From assembly GCF_004000785.1 (NCBI RefSeq), contig NZ_BILX01000009.1, positions 62,001 through 126,000 of the forward strand: a stretch of 64,000 nt of DNA. Direction: 5' to 3'. Each line of letters begins with the position of its first letter. Position 1 is the stretch's first letter. The position numbers were made by a program, and so were the translations under genes. Source of the DNA: Paenibacillus ehimensis NBRC 15659 (lineage in GTDB: Bacteria > Bacillota > Bacilli > Paenibacillales > NBRC-103111). The notes beneath the pieces were generated by a model. The model was given only the letters and a program-made list of their open reading frames with translations, was not told where the DNA came from and ran no database searches. Below, piece by piece: positions 8,184 to 17,337 of this stretch.

Positions 8184-8220
8184 TAAACGACCCTCCTTTT
8201 TAGAGCGGCTATTGTTTCGT

Positions 8221-8438
8221 CAGTCAATGTCACGGAAGGGAAACCGTTGGATAATGCCTCCATGGAAACGTTCTTTGGTCATACGAAAGACGAATTGGAA
8301 TATGAAGACTGCGAGACACTACGGGAATTGAACGAGCGAATTAATAATTACATATCGTTTTACAACTCCGAACGGTGTCAATGGACATAAAAAAAGATGA
8401 CTCCTGATGAATTCAGAAATCATCTCATAGCAGCTTAA
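8221..8438 (+). mobile_element. Remnant of an IS3-family (IS150-like) transposase, C-terminal end
   Basis: The frame reads KPLDNASMETFFGHTKDELE, then LRELNERINNYISFYNSERC, QW and, after an in-frame TAA, KKMTPDEFRNHLIAA. This is the C-terminal part of an IS3-family OrfB integrase, including the Glu of the DDE triad (MET-FF-xxxKxE). There are two lesions. A one-base deletion near 8240 puts the preceding QSMSRKGN out of frame, and a stop codon interrupts QWT/KKMTP. Nothing upstream of 8221 matches the rest of the transposase, so more than three quarters of the element is gone. Confidence 0.85.
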
Positions 8439-8561
8439 TATGCGGGCCCCTTTTTCAAACTCTTCATAATTCGGGTCACAGTTCATTTTTTCATTGTTTC
8501 ACGAAATCAAAATGGCCGCGCAAGGCTGAAAATCCGGATTTTTTGCAACAGGGCGCTCCAG

Positions 8562-8819
8562 CTAACCCTGTTTTTTCATATACCTAGCACAGAATGCAAA
8601 CATAGGTATTGCAATTGCTGCAGACCAAAGTCCAAGCGATCCGTTAAAATAAGTAATAATCAAAAGAACCACTGTGAGAGCAAAAAGAAACTGTGCTCTT
8701 CTTTTGTTGGGCCGCTTTGACCGTTTAGAGATAATATACAATATTCCCCAAGCCAATAGTACATAAAACCCTATGAGGGATAAGACTAGAATAAGGGCTT
8801 GATTTGTTGTAATTGGCAT
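8562..8819 (-). CDS. Small membrane protein of unknown function
   Basis: 85 residues with two long hydrophobic segments (about 8-30 and 44-76, the second possibly two helices) separated by a basic loop (KRSKRPNKRR). GGGGAGGAGG before the ATG fixes the start at MPITTNQ. It follows the 8847-9110 gene by 27 bases and is probably the last gene of a three-gene operon. No homologue recognised. Confidence 0.65.
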   Translation of the reverse strand: MPITTNQALILVLSLIGFYVLLAWGILYIISKRSKRPNKRRAQFLFALTVVLLIITYFNGSLGLWSAAIAIPMFAFCARYMKKQG

Positions 8820-8846
8820 GATGTGCCTCCTCCCCACTTCTAGTTT

Positions 8847-9110
8847 TTAAAGCAAGCTAGCTATTTTTTGTAATCTCATAATAAGGGCCAGGCAACCAAT
8901 GGGCGCTCGCACAAAAAGATATTCGATCCGTTCATTATTGTAACCAAGCTCAGATAACATTTTGGCCGTGCCACCGGCATTCGTGGTCGCTCTGAATTCA
9001 GCATCGTGTAAATCTTTGATGCCGTATAATCGCTCAAAGATCGCACCGATCTTGGCAAGGTAGCGAATCCGTTCTTCACTTTCCCCGGCTAGTAAATAAT
9101 CATGATGCAT
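8847..9110 (-). CDS. Small protein of unknown function
   Basis: 87 residues, mostly charged and helical, with a hydrophobic C-terminal 20 residues. The central block (TAKMLSELGYNNERIEYLF) recurs in the fragment at 7936-8112. Start: ATG with AAAGGTG ten bases ahead; a GTG three codons earlier is possible. It follows the Spo0E-like gene by 13 bases. The family is not recognised; it could work with the Spo0E-like protein, but only position suggests this. Confidence 0.6.
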   Translation of the reverse strand: MHHDYLLAGESEERIRYLAKIGAIFERLYGIKDLHDAEFRATTNAGGTAKMLSELGYNNERIEYLFVRAPIGCLALIMRLQKIASLL

Positions 9111-9123
9111 TAGCCGCACACCT

Positions 9124-9279
9124 TTAGCTTAGAAGAAACTTTTGAGCAACAAGAATGTACTGATCCAAACATTGACTAAGCTTTACCACCTCCTCGTCTG
9201 TAAATGAATCTTTTTGTTCAACCAATCGTATCGGCTGCTGCCGTAACCTTTTAATTTTCCGCCTTAGTCTTCTATTCAT
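9124..9279 (-). CDS. Spo0E-like aspartyl-phosphate phosphatase (51 residues)
   Basis: MNRRLRRKIKRLRQQPIRLV begins the product. Near the C-terminus, VVKLSQCLDQYILVAQKF matches the Spo0E-family pattern (SQxLDxxI, with helix-helix hairpin length). Members dephosphorylate Spo0A-P or related response regulators and delay sporulation. The usual SQELD is SQCLD here, so the Glu is replaced by Cys. GAGGGGTGGG precedes the ATG. It leads a minus-strand cluster of three tiny genes. Confidence 0.65.
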   Translation of the reverse strand: MNRRLRRKIKRLRQQPIRLVEQKDSFTDEEVVKLSQCLDQYILVAQKFLLS

Positions 9280-9716
9280 ATCCCACCCCTCTAAACCTAT
9301 ATAATACTATTTATCTAAAATAAGGATTTTCCCAACTTCCATAATGTACCAACAAATAATTATAAAGCAATTTTTTAAAAAAATAAGTAATAAATTTCTA
9401 TGCGGAGCAAAGAGCATCCAGTCTCAGTTTTCATTCTAAGCAAGTAGGCCTAAGACACATTTTACCGAGGAGCTGCCCCAATATCCCCCCTTCAACTTGA
9501 ATTGCACAAAACGTCAAAGCATAACTTCTCTTCCTGCTTAATGTGGATTCTAGGCAGAGTCAATTATGTGGTCAGAACTATAGGGGATATAGAAAAATAT
9601 ACCGAATAGAATTTTAAAGTTCAATTTAATATATAAATACTGAATTTTAAATTGCCTCCAATCATGCAGATACATTGGTCTACACTTCTATGTAAAGAGA
9701 GGTGACGAAACTGGAC
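9280..9716. other. AT-rich intergenic region between divergent small-gene operon and XRE regulator
   Basis: About 435 bases, clearly richer in A+T than its surroundings, with no supported gene. It must hold the promoters of the Spo0E-like operon and the XRE gene. The string GAATTTTAAA occurs twice (near 9608 and 9645), which could mark a regulator site. Nothing else was recognised. Confidence 0.5.
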
Positions 9717-10043
9717 ATGAACCTTGCTAAAATGATAGGAGAACAAATTCGGCATTTCCGTAATCTTAAAGGATTAACTCAAGAACAACTGGCAGAAGCG
9801 CTGGACTCCCACGGAACTTATATCGGTCGTCTGGAACGCGGGGAGCAAAACGTACAGCTCGCAACACTTGAAAAAATCGCGGAAGCCTTACATATTAGCG
9901 TATTCGCCCTTTTTAACCATGATCAGTTCGATCACCTGAAAAATCAAGAATGGATATGGCGCACCGTGTTACTGTTGCAGGAGCAGCAAGAAGTCGATCA
10001 AAAACGGGCCTATCGCGTACTAAAAGAAATGTTTACGACATGA
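9717..10043 (+). CDS. XRE family transcriptional regulator (SinR-like HTH)
   Basis: 108 residues. The N-terminal helix-turn-helix (residues 4-62) is classic: GEQIRHFRNLKGLTQEQLAE, then TYIGRLERGEQNVQLATLEK. The C-terminal 45 residues are helical and may dimerise. The ATG (MNLAKMIG) is used with AGGTGA 11 bases upstream; a GTG five codons earlier overlaps that site. It stands alone, divergent from the Spo0E-like cluster, and ends at a shared bidirectional terminator. Confidence 0.85.
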   Translation: MNLAKMIGEQIRHFRNLKGLTQEQLAEALDSHGTYIGRLERGEQNVQLATLEKIAEALHISVFALFNHDQFDHLKNQEWIWRTVLLLQEQQEVDQKRAYRVLKEMFTT

Positions 10044-10131
10044 AATAAGTAGCATTGACGTGACGGAACGGGGGCGACCGGGGCGAGCAACTGCAGCTTG
10101 GGAAGAAACCGAAACATCGAATCTAAAATAA

Positions 10132-10173
10132 AAAATCGGCAGATCCAGGATGACCCTTGGATCTGCCGATTTT
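10132..10173. terminator. Bidirectional Rho-independent terminator
   Basis: AAAATCGGCAGATCCA pairs perfectly with TGGATCTGCCGATTTT around a 10-base loop (16-bp stem), with A and T tracts on both sides. It serves the XRE gene and the convergent chemoreceptor gene. Confidence 0.92.
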
Positions 10174-10177
10174 GCCG

Positions 10178-12169
10178 TTATACCTTGAACTTCAGCAGCT
10201 CTTCGTTGAGCTCTTGCGACATCGAGCTCAGCGATTTGGAGGAAGACGAGATTTCCTCCATCGAAGCAAGCTGCTGCTGCGAAGCAGCCAAAATTTCCTG
10301 CGCGTTCTGCAGGGAAGCTTGCGAGATGGTGACCAGCTCGGTCATCGAAGCGCTGACCTCCTCCGTTCCGGCCGACATTTGCTCGGAAGCGGCGGAGATT
10401 TCCTGAATTTGCTCCGAAATGCTCCGCACGGACGCGTAAATGTTTTGGAACAGCGCACCGGCTTCGGTGATCAGCTTGGAGCCTTGTCCCACGTCGGCTA
10501 CCCCTTGATTCATCGAGGTTACGGCCGCACGGGTCGAGCCCTGCACTTCTTTCACCAGGCTGGCAATATCGTCGGCGGATTGCTTCGCCTGCTCCGCCAG
10601 CTTCTTGACTTCATTGGCGACGACGGCGAAGCCCCGGCCGTGTTCCCCGGCACGCGCCGCCTCGATGGAGGCGTTGAGCGACAAGAGCTGCGTTTGATTC
10701 GAGATATCGGCGATGACTTCGACGATGTTGCCGATTTTTTGGGACAGTTCGTTGAGCGCCGCCAAATCGGATGCCGTCTGCCCGACCGAATCCTGAATCG
10801 ACTTCATTTGGCGAATCGCCGAAGTGACAAGCTGGTTTCCTTCCCGCGCTTCCTGCGCCGAGGCGAAGGAAAGCTCCGAGACGTTGGAGGAGGATTCGGC
10901 GATTCTTTGCACGCCGACGGCCATTTCCTCCATCGCCTTGGACGTCTGTTCCGCAGCGGTCGCCTGCGCCTCCGAGCCGTTGACGACCTGCTGGATCGCC
11001 CCGGCGACGTGATTCGAGGTTTCGACCGATTGATCCGCAATCGCGTTCAGCTCCTCGGAGGAAGCCGCGACGTGCTCAGCAGTCGCATGGGCTTGCTGGA
11101 TCATGCCTCCGATCGAAGTCAGCATCGTATTCATGTTGTGAGACAGCTGTCCGATTTCGTCCTTGGACTTGACCGGCAGTCTCGTCGTCAAATCGCCCGT
11201 TCCAATCCGCTCAAGGAGCTGGGACAGAAGCACGATCGGCTTGGTATTGGCTCTGGAGATGAACAGCGCCAAGAGCGTGTTGATAACCACGAATACGACA
11301 ATTAAAATCCAGGAAATCAGTCTTGAATTGGTAATTCCTTCATATACTTCGGCTGTCGGAGCGCTTGTAACGACTTTCCATCCCGTAGAAGGCACGGTAT
11401 CGTACGCGGCGATATTTTCGCCGCCCGAGGCCGCAACGGTCAGTATGCCGTTCTCGTTGACCAGAATGTCCGACCGGAACGCCGCCGCCTGTTCTGCGGT
11501 GAACGCCTCTTCGACTTTTTTGCCGATGGATGCCGCATCGGGGAATGTAACGACAGTGCCGTGGGAGGTCACCAGGAAGCCGAAGCCGGTTTCCCCGAAT
11601 TTGATGTTCGACGTCAGCCCGGACAAAATCTCGGAATTGAGCACGGCGGAAATCGCCCCGATAAATTCGCCCTTATCGTTCAATATGGGCACGTTCAAAA
11701 TGATAACGTTTTTCCCGGATTTGCGGCTCACGATCATGTCGCTGATCGCAGGCTTCTTGGTTTCACGAGCCTGCTTGAAGTAATCGCGGTCGGTGATTTG
11801 ACTGACACCGCCGTCCGGGCTGTAGCTGAAGCCGTTGGCGTCCACGTAGGAATAATATTCGACCTCGCTGTCGATTTCGCCGAACGACCGCAGCAGCGGT
11901 TTGATCGCATCGAGTTTGCCTGTCTTCAGCAGCGGGTTTTTCTCAATGATACCTTGTACGAGTTCAATACGCTTGCGCACCCAATAATCCATGTATCCGA
12001 CATTGGACGCGGCCAAGCTCTTCTGTTTGTCATGCGTTTCCTCACGGATTTCCGCCGTCAAATAATTGGCCAGAAAGATGGTGCTGCACAGCAAGGGGAA
12101 TAAAGAAAGCATCAGTAATAGTACGGTTAGTTTGATGCGAATTGAAGCATTGACCCACTTTTTTAACAT
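10178..12169 (-). CDS. Methyl-accepting chemotaxis protein (dCache, HAMP, MCP signalling)
   Basis: 663 residues. Order: TM1 (about 13-35), an extracellular double-Cache sensor (about 40-280, with [20 protein letters not shown] and [20 protein letters not shown]), TM2 (about 283-304), HAMP (about 305-358) and a cytoplasmic signalling domain (365-663). The conserved tip is [20 protein letters not shown]. It senses a small extracellular ligand, often an amino or organic acid for dCache_1 types, and signals to CheA/CheW. GGGAGG precedes the ATG. Monocistronic; no other chemotaxis gene is nearby. Confidence 0.95.
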   Translation of the reverse strand: MLKKWVNASIRIKLTVLLLMLSLFPLLCSTIFLANYLTAEIREETHDKQKSLAASNVGYMDYWVRKRIELVQGIIEKNPLLKTGKLDAIKPLLRSFGEIDSEVEYYSYVDANGFSYSPDGGVSQITDRDYFKQARETKKPAISDMIVSRKSGKNVIILNVPILNDKGEFIGAISAVLNSEILSGLTSNIKFGETGFGFLVTSHGTVVTFPDAASIGKKVEEAFTAEQAAAFRSDILVNENGILTVAASGGENIAAYDTVPSTGWKVVTSAPTAEVYEGITNSRLISWILIVVFVVINTLLALFISRANTKPIVLLSQLLERIGTGDLTTRLPVKSKDEIGQLSHNMNTMLTSIGGMIQQAHATAEHVAASSEELNAIADQSVETSNHVAGAIQQVVNGSEAQATAAEQTSKAMEEMAVGVQRIAESSSNVSELSFASAQEAREGNQLVTSAIRQMKSIQDSVGQTASDLAALNELSQKIGNIVEVIADISNQTQLLSLNASIEAARAGEHGRGFAVVANEVKKLAEQAKQSADDIASLVKEVQGSTRAAVTSMNQGVADVGQGSKLITEAGALFQNIYASVRSISEQIQEISAASEQMSAGTEEVSASMTELVTISQASLQNAQEILAASQQQLASMEEISSSSKSLSSMSQELNEELLKFKV

Positions 12170-12402
12170 GCAAGTTCCTCCCGGTTGTAAGTTTGAGTCT
12201 ACTTGATTTCGTCTTGCGGCAGCGGCCGAAGAATATGGATATAATATCGGTGCTGCAAGGAAACAAAATGATAGCCTTTGTGTGCGAAAGTAAATTATTA
12301 ATCAAATTTTAGAATTGGCAACGCTTAACTTTTTCGTTGCGCTCCGGCTTTTTGCAAGCTAAGCTCATAGTATGGATATGGAACGTTCAGGAGGGGTCCC
12401 AG

Positions 12403-13872
12403 ATGCGATTGACGGCAATTCCGTGTGCGGGCAAAATCGGTGTCGCCGCCGCGCTGGCGCTAAGCTTGTGGCATGGCGCAGCCGGCAAAGAAAGCGGGGC
12501 ACAGGCCGCGGCGCCCCCCGAATCGCGATATGAGGCGGAAGACGCCCGGACGGAGGGGACGGCCATTGCGGCCGTACGGCCGGGGTTCTCGGGGGCGGGC
12601 TATGTCACGGGCTTCGAGCGAGCGGGGGAGGCCGTGCGGTTTACGGTGAACGTAGAGGCGGAGGGGTTCTACCCGCTCACAATCGGCTATGCTTCGCCGT
12701 TTGGCGATAAAACGAACTATGTGGAAGTGAACGGCAGCACGGCGGGCGAGAAGCTGTTTCCGCAGACGGAAGCGTTTGCCGAAACCGATTTTGGCCAGGT
12801 GCAGCTTGAGGAAGGCGAGAACGAGATCCGCATTTCCACCTACTGGGGCTACTTCGATGTCGATTACATCCGGCTCGGGGACATGCAGCCGCGGCCCGCT
12901 ATCGCGGAGGTTGCGCCTACGCTCGCCACGCCGAAGCCTTCGCGCGAAGCGCAGGCTTTGATGAATTACATGACAGCCCGCTACGGGAAAAACATATTGT
13001 CCGGCCAGCAGCGCACCTCCTCCGAAGAGCTGGACTATATTTACCGCGTGACGGGGAAGCTGCCGGTCATGGCCGGGTTCAGCGCGACCGATTTTGGCGA
13101 CAATGCGCTGAAGTGGGCGAAGTACGGCGGAATCGTCTCCGTGGAATGGCATTGGCCGGCGCCGATGGGGGGACGTGAGTTTTTTGCTTCCAAGACGACC
13201 TTCGACGCAGCGAGAGCCGTGACGCCCGGCACGGAAGAGCACCGATTGCTGCTTCGGGATCTCGACGAGATGGCGGAGAAGCTTCTCCGCTTCAAGGAGG
13301 CGGGCATCCCGGTCGTCTGGCGTCCGCTGCACGAAGCGGAAGGAGGCTGGTTCTGGTGGGGGGCCAAGGGGCCGGAAACCGCGAAGCGACTGTACAATCT
13401 GATGTTCGACCGGTTTACCGGCGATCACGGGCTGGATAACCTGATTTGGGTATGGACGACGTCGGACACGATTCATTCGAAGGATTGGTACCCCGGCGAC
13501 GACAAGGTCGATATTATCGGGGTGGACCGGTATATCAAGGACGGCGATTACAGCCCGCTGCTCAGCGTGTACGATACGCTCGTGAACATGACGGGCGGGA
13601 AAAAGCTGGTCGCCTACCTGGAGAACGGCCCGATTCCGGACCCCCGGCAGCTCAAAAAAAATAAGGTTGGCTGGATGTATTTCAACACATGGAACGGCAA
13701 ATTTCTGATGGACGGGAAGGTCAACGCCGAGCATCACTTGCGGATCGTCTATAATCATCCGTATGTGGTGACGCTGGACAAATTCCCTTCGCAAACCGTC
13801 TACGGCAAGCCGCCGCAGCCTTATCCGTACCCGGCGCGCAAGGAAGCGCCGCAGCCGGTTACCGCGCATTGA
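12403..13872 (+). CDS. Secreted GH26 endo-beta-1,4-mannanase with N-terminal CBM35-like domain
   Basis: 489 residues. It has an atypical signal peptide (about 1-33), a CBM35-like carbohydrate-binding module (about 41-165, YEAEDARTEG to WGYFDVDYIRL) and a GH26 catalytic domain (about 175-465). The acid/base is E311 in RPLHEAEGGWFWWG and the nucleophile is E407 in VAYLENGPIPDP; both motifs are characteristic of GH26. It hydrolyses beta-mannan or galactomannan outside the cell. CAGGAGGGG before the ATG fixes the start; the open frame extends 22 codons upstream without a site. No transporter or regulator is adjacent, so it appears to be a stand-alone scavenging enzyme. Confidence 0.9.
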   Translation: MRLTAIPCAGKIGVAAALALSLWHGAAGKESGAQAAAPPESRYEAEDARTEGTAIAAVRPGFSGAGYVTGFERAGEAVRFTVNVEAEGFYPLTIGYASPFGDKTNYVEVNGSTAGEKLFPQTEAFAETDFGQVQLEEGENEIRISTYWGYFDVDYIRLGDMQPRPAIAEVAPTLATPKPSREAQALMNYMTARYGKNILSGQQRTSSEELDYIYRVTGKLPVMAGFSATDFGDNALKWAKYGGIVSVEWHWPAPMGGREFFASKTTFDAARAVTPGTEEHRLLLRDLDEMAEKLLRFKEAGIPVVWRPLHEAEGGWFWWGAKGPETAKRLYNLMFDRFTGDHGLDNLIWVWTTSDTIHSKDWYPGDDKVDIIGVDRYIKDGDYSPLLSVYDTLVNMTGGKKLVAYLENGPIPDPRQLKKNKVGWMYFNTWNGKFLMDGKVNAEHHLRIVYNHPYVVTLDKFPSQTVYGKPPQPYPYPARKEAPQPVTAH

Positions 13873-13960
13873 GCGGCGCAGCGGGCGGGCGTTCCGGGCA
13901 AGCAGGGGGACTGGACGAGGATTGTAGAGCGGACTCCATTTTGTATAAGGGGTGGAACTC

Positions 13961-14428
13961 GTGCAAGACATGTCAAAGCTGTTCGAGCATTTGAACTGGG
14001 CCAATCTTCGGATCTTGGAACGATTAAGAAGCGGGGATGCCGGCAGCCATGCGAAGGCGATTGGGCTTTTTGCCCACATTTTGCAGGCAGAGCGGGTTTG
14101 GCTGACCCGGCTGCAGGGGCAGGACAGCTCGGCGCTGCCGGTCTGGCCCGAAGCCGGTCTGGACTTCTGCGGCCGTATGACTAAGCAGAATCATGAAGAT
14201 TACACCGCATATTTGGGCAGTCTGGCCGATGGCGAGGGGGACCGCGTTCTCCGTTACGCCAATCAGTCCGGTCAAGTGTTCGACAATTCGGTCCGGGATA
14301 TTCTAACCCACGTGGCTCTTCACGGACAATACCACCGCGGACAAATCAATGCCTTGCTCAGAGCGGGTGGTGCGGAGCCTGTGAATGTGGACTTCATTAC
14401 CTTTGTCAGAGAAATAAACGGGGGCTAA
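13961..14428 (+). CDS. DinB family protein
   Basis: About 155 residues with the four-helix DinB/YfiT fold and its His triad pattern: HLNWANLRIL near the start, FAHILQAERVWLTRL in helix 2 and HVALHGQYHRGQINALLR near the end. Family members bind a divalent metal; some are bacillithiol-dependent transferases. The substrate is unknown here. Start ambiguous: GTG at 13961 (after AAGGGGTGG), an earlier GTG three codons up, or ATG at 13970. It follows the mannanase by 90 bases and ends with a terminator. Confidence 0.85.
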   Translation: MQDMSKLFEHLNWANLRILERLRSGDAGSHAKAIGLFAHILQAERVWLTRLQGQDSSALPVWPEAGLDFCGRMTKQNHEDYTAYLGSLADGEGDRVLRYANQSGQVFDNSVRDILTHVALHGQYHRGQINALLRAGGAEPVNVDFITFVREINGG

Positions 14429-14434
14429 AAGAGG

Positions 14435-14477
14435 GGCTGTCCCGGCAAGTGGATCTTGCCATGGGGACGGCCTTTTG
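14435..14477 (+). terminator. Rho-independent terminator
   Basis: GGCTGTCCC (14435-14443) with GGGGACGGCC (14463-14472), plus an inner GGCAAG/CTTGCC stem, followed by TTTT. It directly follows the DinB gene. Confidence 0.7.
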
Positions 14478-14573
14478 GCTGTTCCCGGACGAAAATGGGA
14501 AAGTTCGCCGGGCGGGCTGCAGCGGGCAGGCATGGTATAGTATCCGCGCGTGAACCGGAAGGAGGAACTTAAC

Positions 14574-14618
14574 GTGCGGCTATGCCATCCAAATAAATCC
14601 ATATATAATTGGGAATAG
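14574..14618 (+). CDS. Possible 14-residue leader peptide upstream of the acyl-CoA dehydrogenase
   Basis: GTG start with a near-perfect GGAGG seven bases upstream, reading MRLCHPNKSIYNWE and then stop. A TATAGT hexamer lies about 30 bases before it. The strong site in front of such a short frame is unusual, but there is no proof of translation and no attenuator hairpin was recognised downstream. Confidence 0.25.
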   Translation: MRLCHPNKSIYNWE

Positions 14619-14711
14619 AGCCGGGACGCAATGGTGCAGACAATACGTAAGCTTACCCGGTTCGAAAGCATATTATTCTCATGTGATTAATAGTAAAAGG
14701 GGGGGCGTCAG

Positions 14712-15883
14712 GTGATCCCAAATCAACCTTCCGATATGTTCATCCGCAGCGAGCGGGAGGCTGAACTCGCCGCACTGGCGGACCGATTGGCGGTACGGTT
14801 CGCGCAGCGGGCGCCGGAGCATGACCGGGAAGGGAGCTTCCCGTTTGACAATTTCGCGGATCTTCGGCAAAGCGGCTACCTTCGGCTACCCGTGCCGCAG
14901 GAGTACGGGGGCGACGGGATTTCGCTCTACGAGCTCGTGCTGGCCCAAGAACGTTTGGCCCGTGGAGACGGCTCGACGGCGCTGGCTGTCGGCTGGCATG
15001 TCGGGCAGATGCTTCATTTCCGCTGCACCCGGCCATGGCCGGAAGCCTTGTTCGCCCGTTTTTGCGGCGAGGTGGTGCGCGAGGGGGCGATGATCAACCA
15101 CTTCGGGACGGAACCGGCGACGGGCAGTCCGAGCCGGGGCGGCAAGCCGCAGACGACGGCGGTCCGGACCGAAGGCGGCTGGCTGCTGAGCGGATGCAAA
15201 ACCTACAGCACCTTGAGCCCGGTGTTGAACCATTTTACGGTGTCGGCCGCAATCGAAGGGGAGGACGCGACCGGCGTATTTTCGTCCGGCGGGGGCCGGG
15301 TATCCGGGTGGAAGAGACGTGGGATACGATTGGCATGCGGGCGACGGGCAGCCACGACCTCGTGCTGGAGAATGCTTTCGTGCCGGAGGACGAACTGCTC
15401 GACCGCTCGGACTCGGGCAGGCCGCGTACCGACGACGGCGACGGTTGGCTGCTCCACATTCCCGCCTGCTACATCGGCATCGCTCATGCGGCAAGGGACT
15501 TTGCCGTCGGCTTCGCCCGGGATTACCGGCCGAACAGCTTGCCCGGACCGATTGCGGAGCTCCCCTACATCCGCCAGCAAATCGGCCAGATGGAGGCGGA
15601 CCTGATCACGGCCCGCACGCTCTTGTATGCGATGGCGGACCGGTGGGACCGGTATGAGGCCGGACGGCCTGCGCTGAAGCCGGAGCTCGGGCTGGTCAAG
15701 TATGTCGCGACGAACCACGCGATCCGGATCGTCGACATCGCGATGCGCATCGTAGGCGGCGCGAGCTTGTCCCGCAAGCTGCCGCTGGAGCGGATGTACC
15801 GCGACGTCCGCGCCGGTCTGCACAATCCGCCGATGGACGATGCCGCGCTGCAGCGGTTGGCCGATCGGGCATTGGCGGAGTAA
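14712..15883 (+). pseudogene. Acyl-CoA dehydrogenase family protein, frameshifted
   Basis: With one base inserted near 15282 the reading gives about 390 residues of an acyl-CoA dehydrogenase. The helical N-terminal domain (YLRLPVPQEYGGDGISLYEL) and the middle beta domain (HFGTEPATGSPSRGG) come before the break. WDTIGMRATGSHDLVLENAF and the FAD-binding C-terminal helices (VDIAMRIVGGASLSRKLPLE) come after it. The break is in a run of four T (15279-15282): a fifth T would restore continuity (TGVF-FVRRGPG). It could be a real mutation or a homopolymer sequencing error. GTG start with a GGGGGGGCG site; an ATG eight codons later is possible. Substrate unknown. Confidence 0.85.
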
Positions 15884-15992
15884 GCGCAGGCGGCGGGCCC
15901 CTGCAAAATTCCGGTAAATTTTTGTAAGCCGCCAGCCGATATTGGTAAGAGAAACACAAGGTAAACAAGAACAAACGATGGGGGCATAAGAA

Positions 15993-16439
15993 GTGAGTTT
16001 GTACGAAGCCAGTTTGTCGCAGGAAACGATACGCCGCACCAAATCGTACGATATCGGCAATTTGTTTTATGTCGCGTTTTTCGGAGGCGTCATTGCGCTT
16101 ACCGTGCTGGCGAACCGGACCGGCCGCTGGCTGCATGTGAATCCGAACGTCTTAAGGGGCTTCATTCTGGTGGCAGCCCTGCTGTATCTTGGCAAGATGG
16201 GGTTCTACTACGCTTATTTTCATCACATGATCGAGCTGGAGCGCGTTTATGTAAAATATATCGCCCGGGCCGCGGAACTGCTGCTGTTCGGCGGGTACTA
16301 TCTGGCGCTTCGCCAGCCGTACCGGCAGCATATGCTGACCGTCGGAGAGAGCGAGCCGCTCCGAAAAAGCGGGATCGTATGGTGCCTGATTTCCGCCGGG
16401 ATCGAACTCGTGTCGATCGTGCTGTTGATCGCACTTTAA
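15993..16439 (+). CDS. Four-helix membrane protein of unknown function
   Basis: 148 residues with four hydrophobic segments (about 22-44, 53-76, 88-107 and 124-147). GTG start after GGGGGC. Nineteen bases separate it from the TPR gene, so the two and the AAA gene are almost certainly one operon. It may be the membrane platform for the TPR and AAA proteins; that role is inferred from position only. No family recognised. Confidence 0.8.
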   Translation: MSLYEASLSQETIRRTKSYDIGNLFYVAFFGGVIALTVLANRTGRWLHVNPNVLRGFILVAALLYLGKMGFYYAYFHHMIELERVYVKYIARAAELLLFGGYYLALRQPYRQHMLTVGESEPLRKSGIVWCLISAGIELVSIVLLIAL

Positions 16440-16458
16440 GGCTGGGGGGCAGCGGTTC

Positions 16459-17334
16459 GTGGATGAGAGAGCAAGCAAGGCGTTGGATTCGAGAATCGAT
16501 CATTATTTGGGCATGCGCCGTTACGCCAAAGTCATCGAGCTGGTGAAGGAAGGGTTGGCCGATAATCCCGGCGAGCCGAAGTATTATTTTTATCTCGGCG
16601 TCTGTTTCTACTCCCTGGAGCGCTATCGCGAAGCGGAGGAGAATCTGCAGGAAGCTTTGGTGCTCGGTTATGATAAGGAAGCGGTCTTTGAATGGCTCGG
16701 GGACGTATACACCAAGACGAAGCGCTGGGTGGAGGCGGAACGGGCGTATCTGGATGCGCTCAGCGATAACCCCGAGAGCGCTCGGGTTCATGCGTCTTAT
16801 GCGATGCTGATGAGGGAGACGGGGCATAACGACAAGGCCGACCAATTGATGCGGAAGGCGCTCGAGCTCGACCCGGAGGACGATTATGTGGTGCGTTCCC
16901 ACTACATGTTCGCGCTGACGAAGGACAGCCGTTTGCAGCAAATCCAATCGCTTGAGCGGTTGATGCAGGTGTCGGGCGATCAGATCGCCATCGAGGTGCA
17001 TCTCGGGCTGGATGCCTTGTACCGCGACCGCCTGACCGACGCCCGCGACCATTTCCGTCAAGCGTTCCTGCTCGACCCGACGAATAAGGAGCTCGCGGAG
17101 CTGCTGGAGGAACTGGATTGGGGGCGGCATCCGGTGCTCGTCCCGCTGCGGCTGGTCGACAAAATCGGCGGTCCCATGGTCGTTTACGTGGTCGGCCTCG
17201 GCGCGATGCTGGGGACCCGGGCGCTCGGGTGGGAACAGGCGACGATCGCGCTGCTCATTCTGTATTTTACCTATTTGATCTATTCGTGGACGGCCAAGCC
17301 GCTGGCGAAACTATTAACGAGAATTCGAGGGTAG
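16459..17334 (+). CDS. TPR-repeat protein with C-terminal membrane segments
   Basis: 291 residues. Five or six TPR-like helical repeats span about residues 8-220 (for example LGVCFYSLERYREAEENLQE and LGDVYTKTKRWVEAERAYLD). After a short linker two hydrophobic segments (about 236-275) anchor the C-terminus. TPRs serve as protein-binding scaffolds. It lies three bases before the AAA ATPase gene, whose own N-terminus also has TPR character, so a direct complex is plausible. GTG start; the GGGGGGCAGC upstream is an acceptable site. Confidence 0.85.
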   Translation: MDERASKALDSRIDHYLGMRRYAKVIELVKEGLADNPGEPKYYFYLGVCFYSLERYREAEENLQEALVLGYDKEAVFEWLGDVYTKTKRWVEAERAYLDALSDNPESARVHASYAMLMRETGHNDKADQLMRKALELDPEDDYVVRSHYMFALTKDSRLQQIQSLERLMQVSGDQIAIEVHLGLDALYRDRLTDARDHFRQAFLLDPTNKELAELLEELDWGRHPVLVPLRLVDKIGGPMVVYVVGLGAMLGTRALGWEQATIALLILYFTYLIYSWTAKPLAKLLTRIRG

Positions 17335-17337
17335 CGT

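Noticed and set aside
12460-14079. Long open frame (539 codons) antisense to the GH26 mannanase
   Set aside because: Composition is Arg/Pro-rich as expected for the mirror of a GC-rich gene, there is no ribosome binding site, and the GH26 and DinB genes on the other strand are unmistakable.
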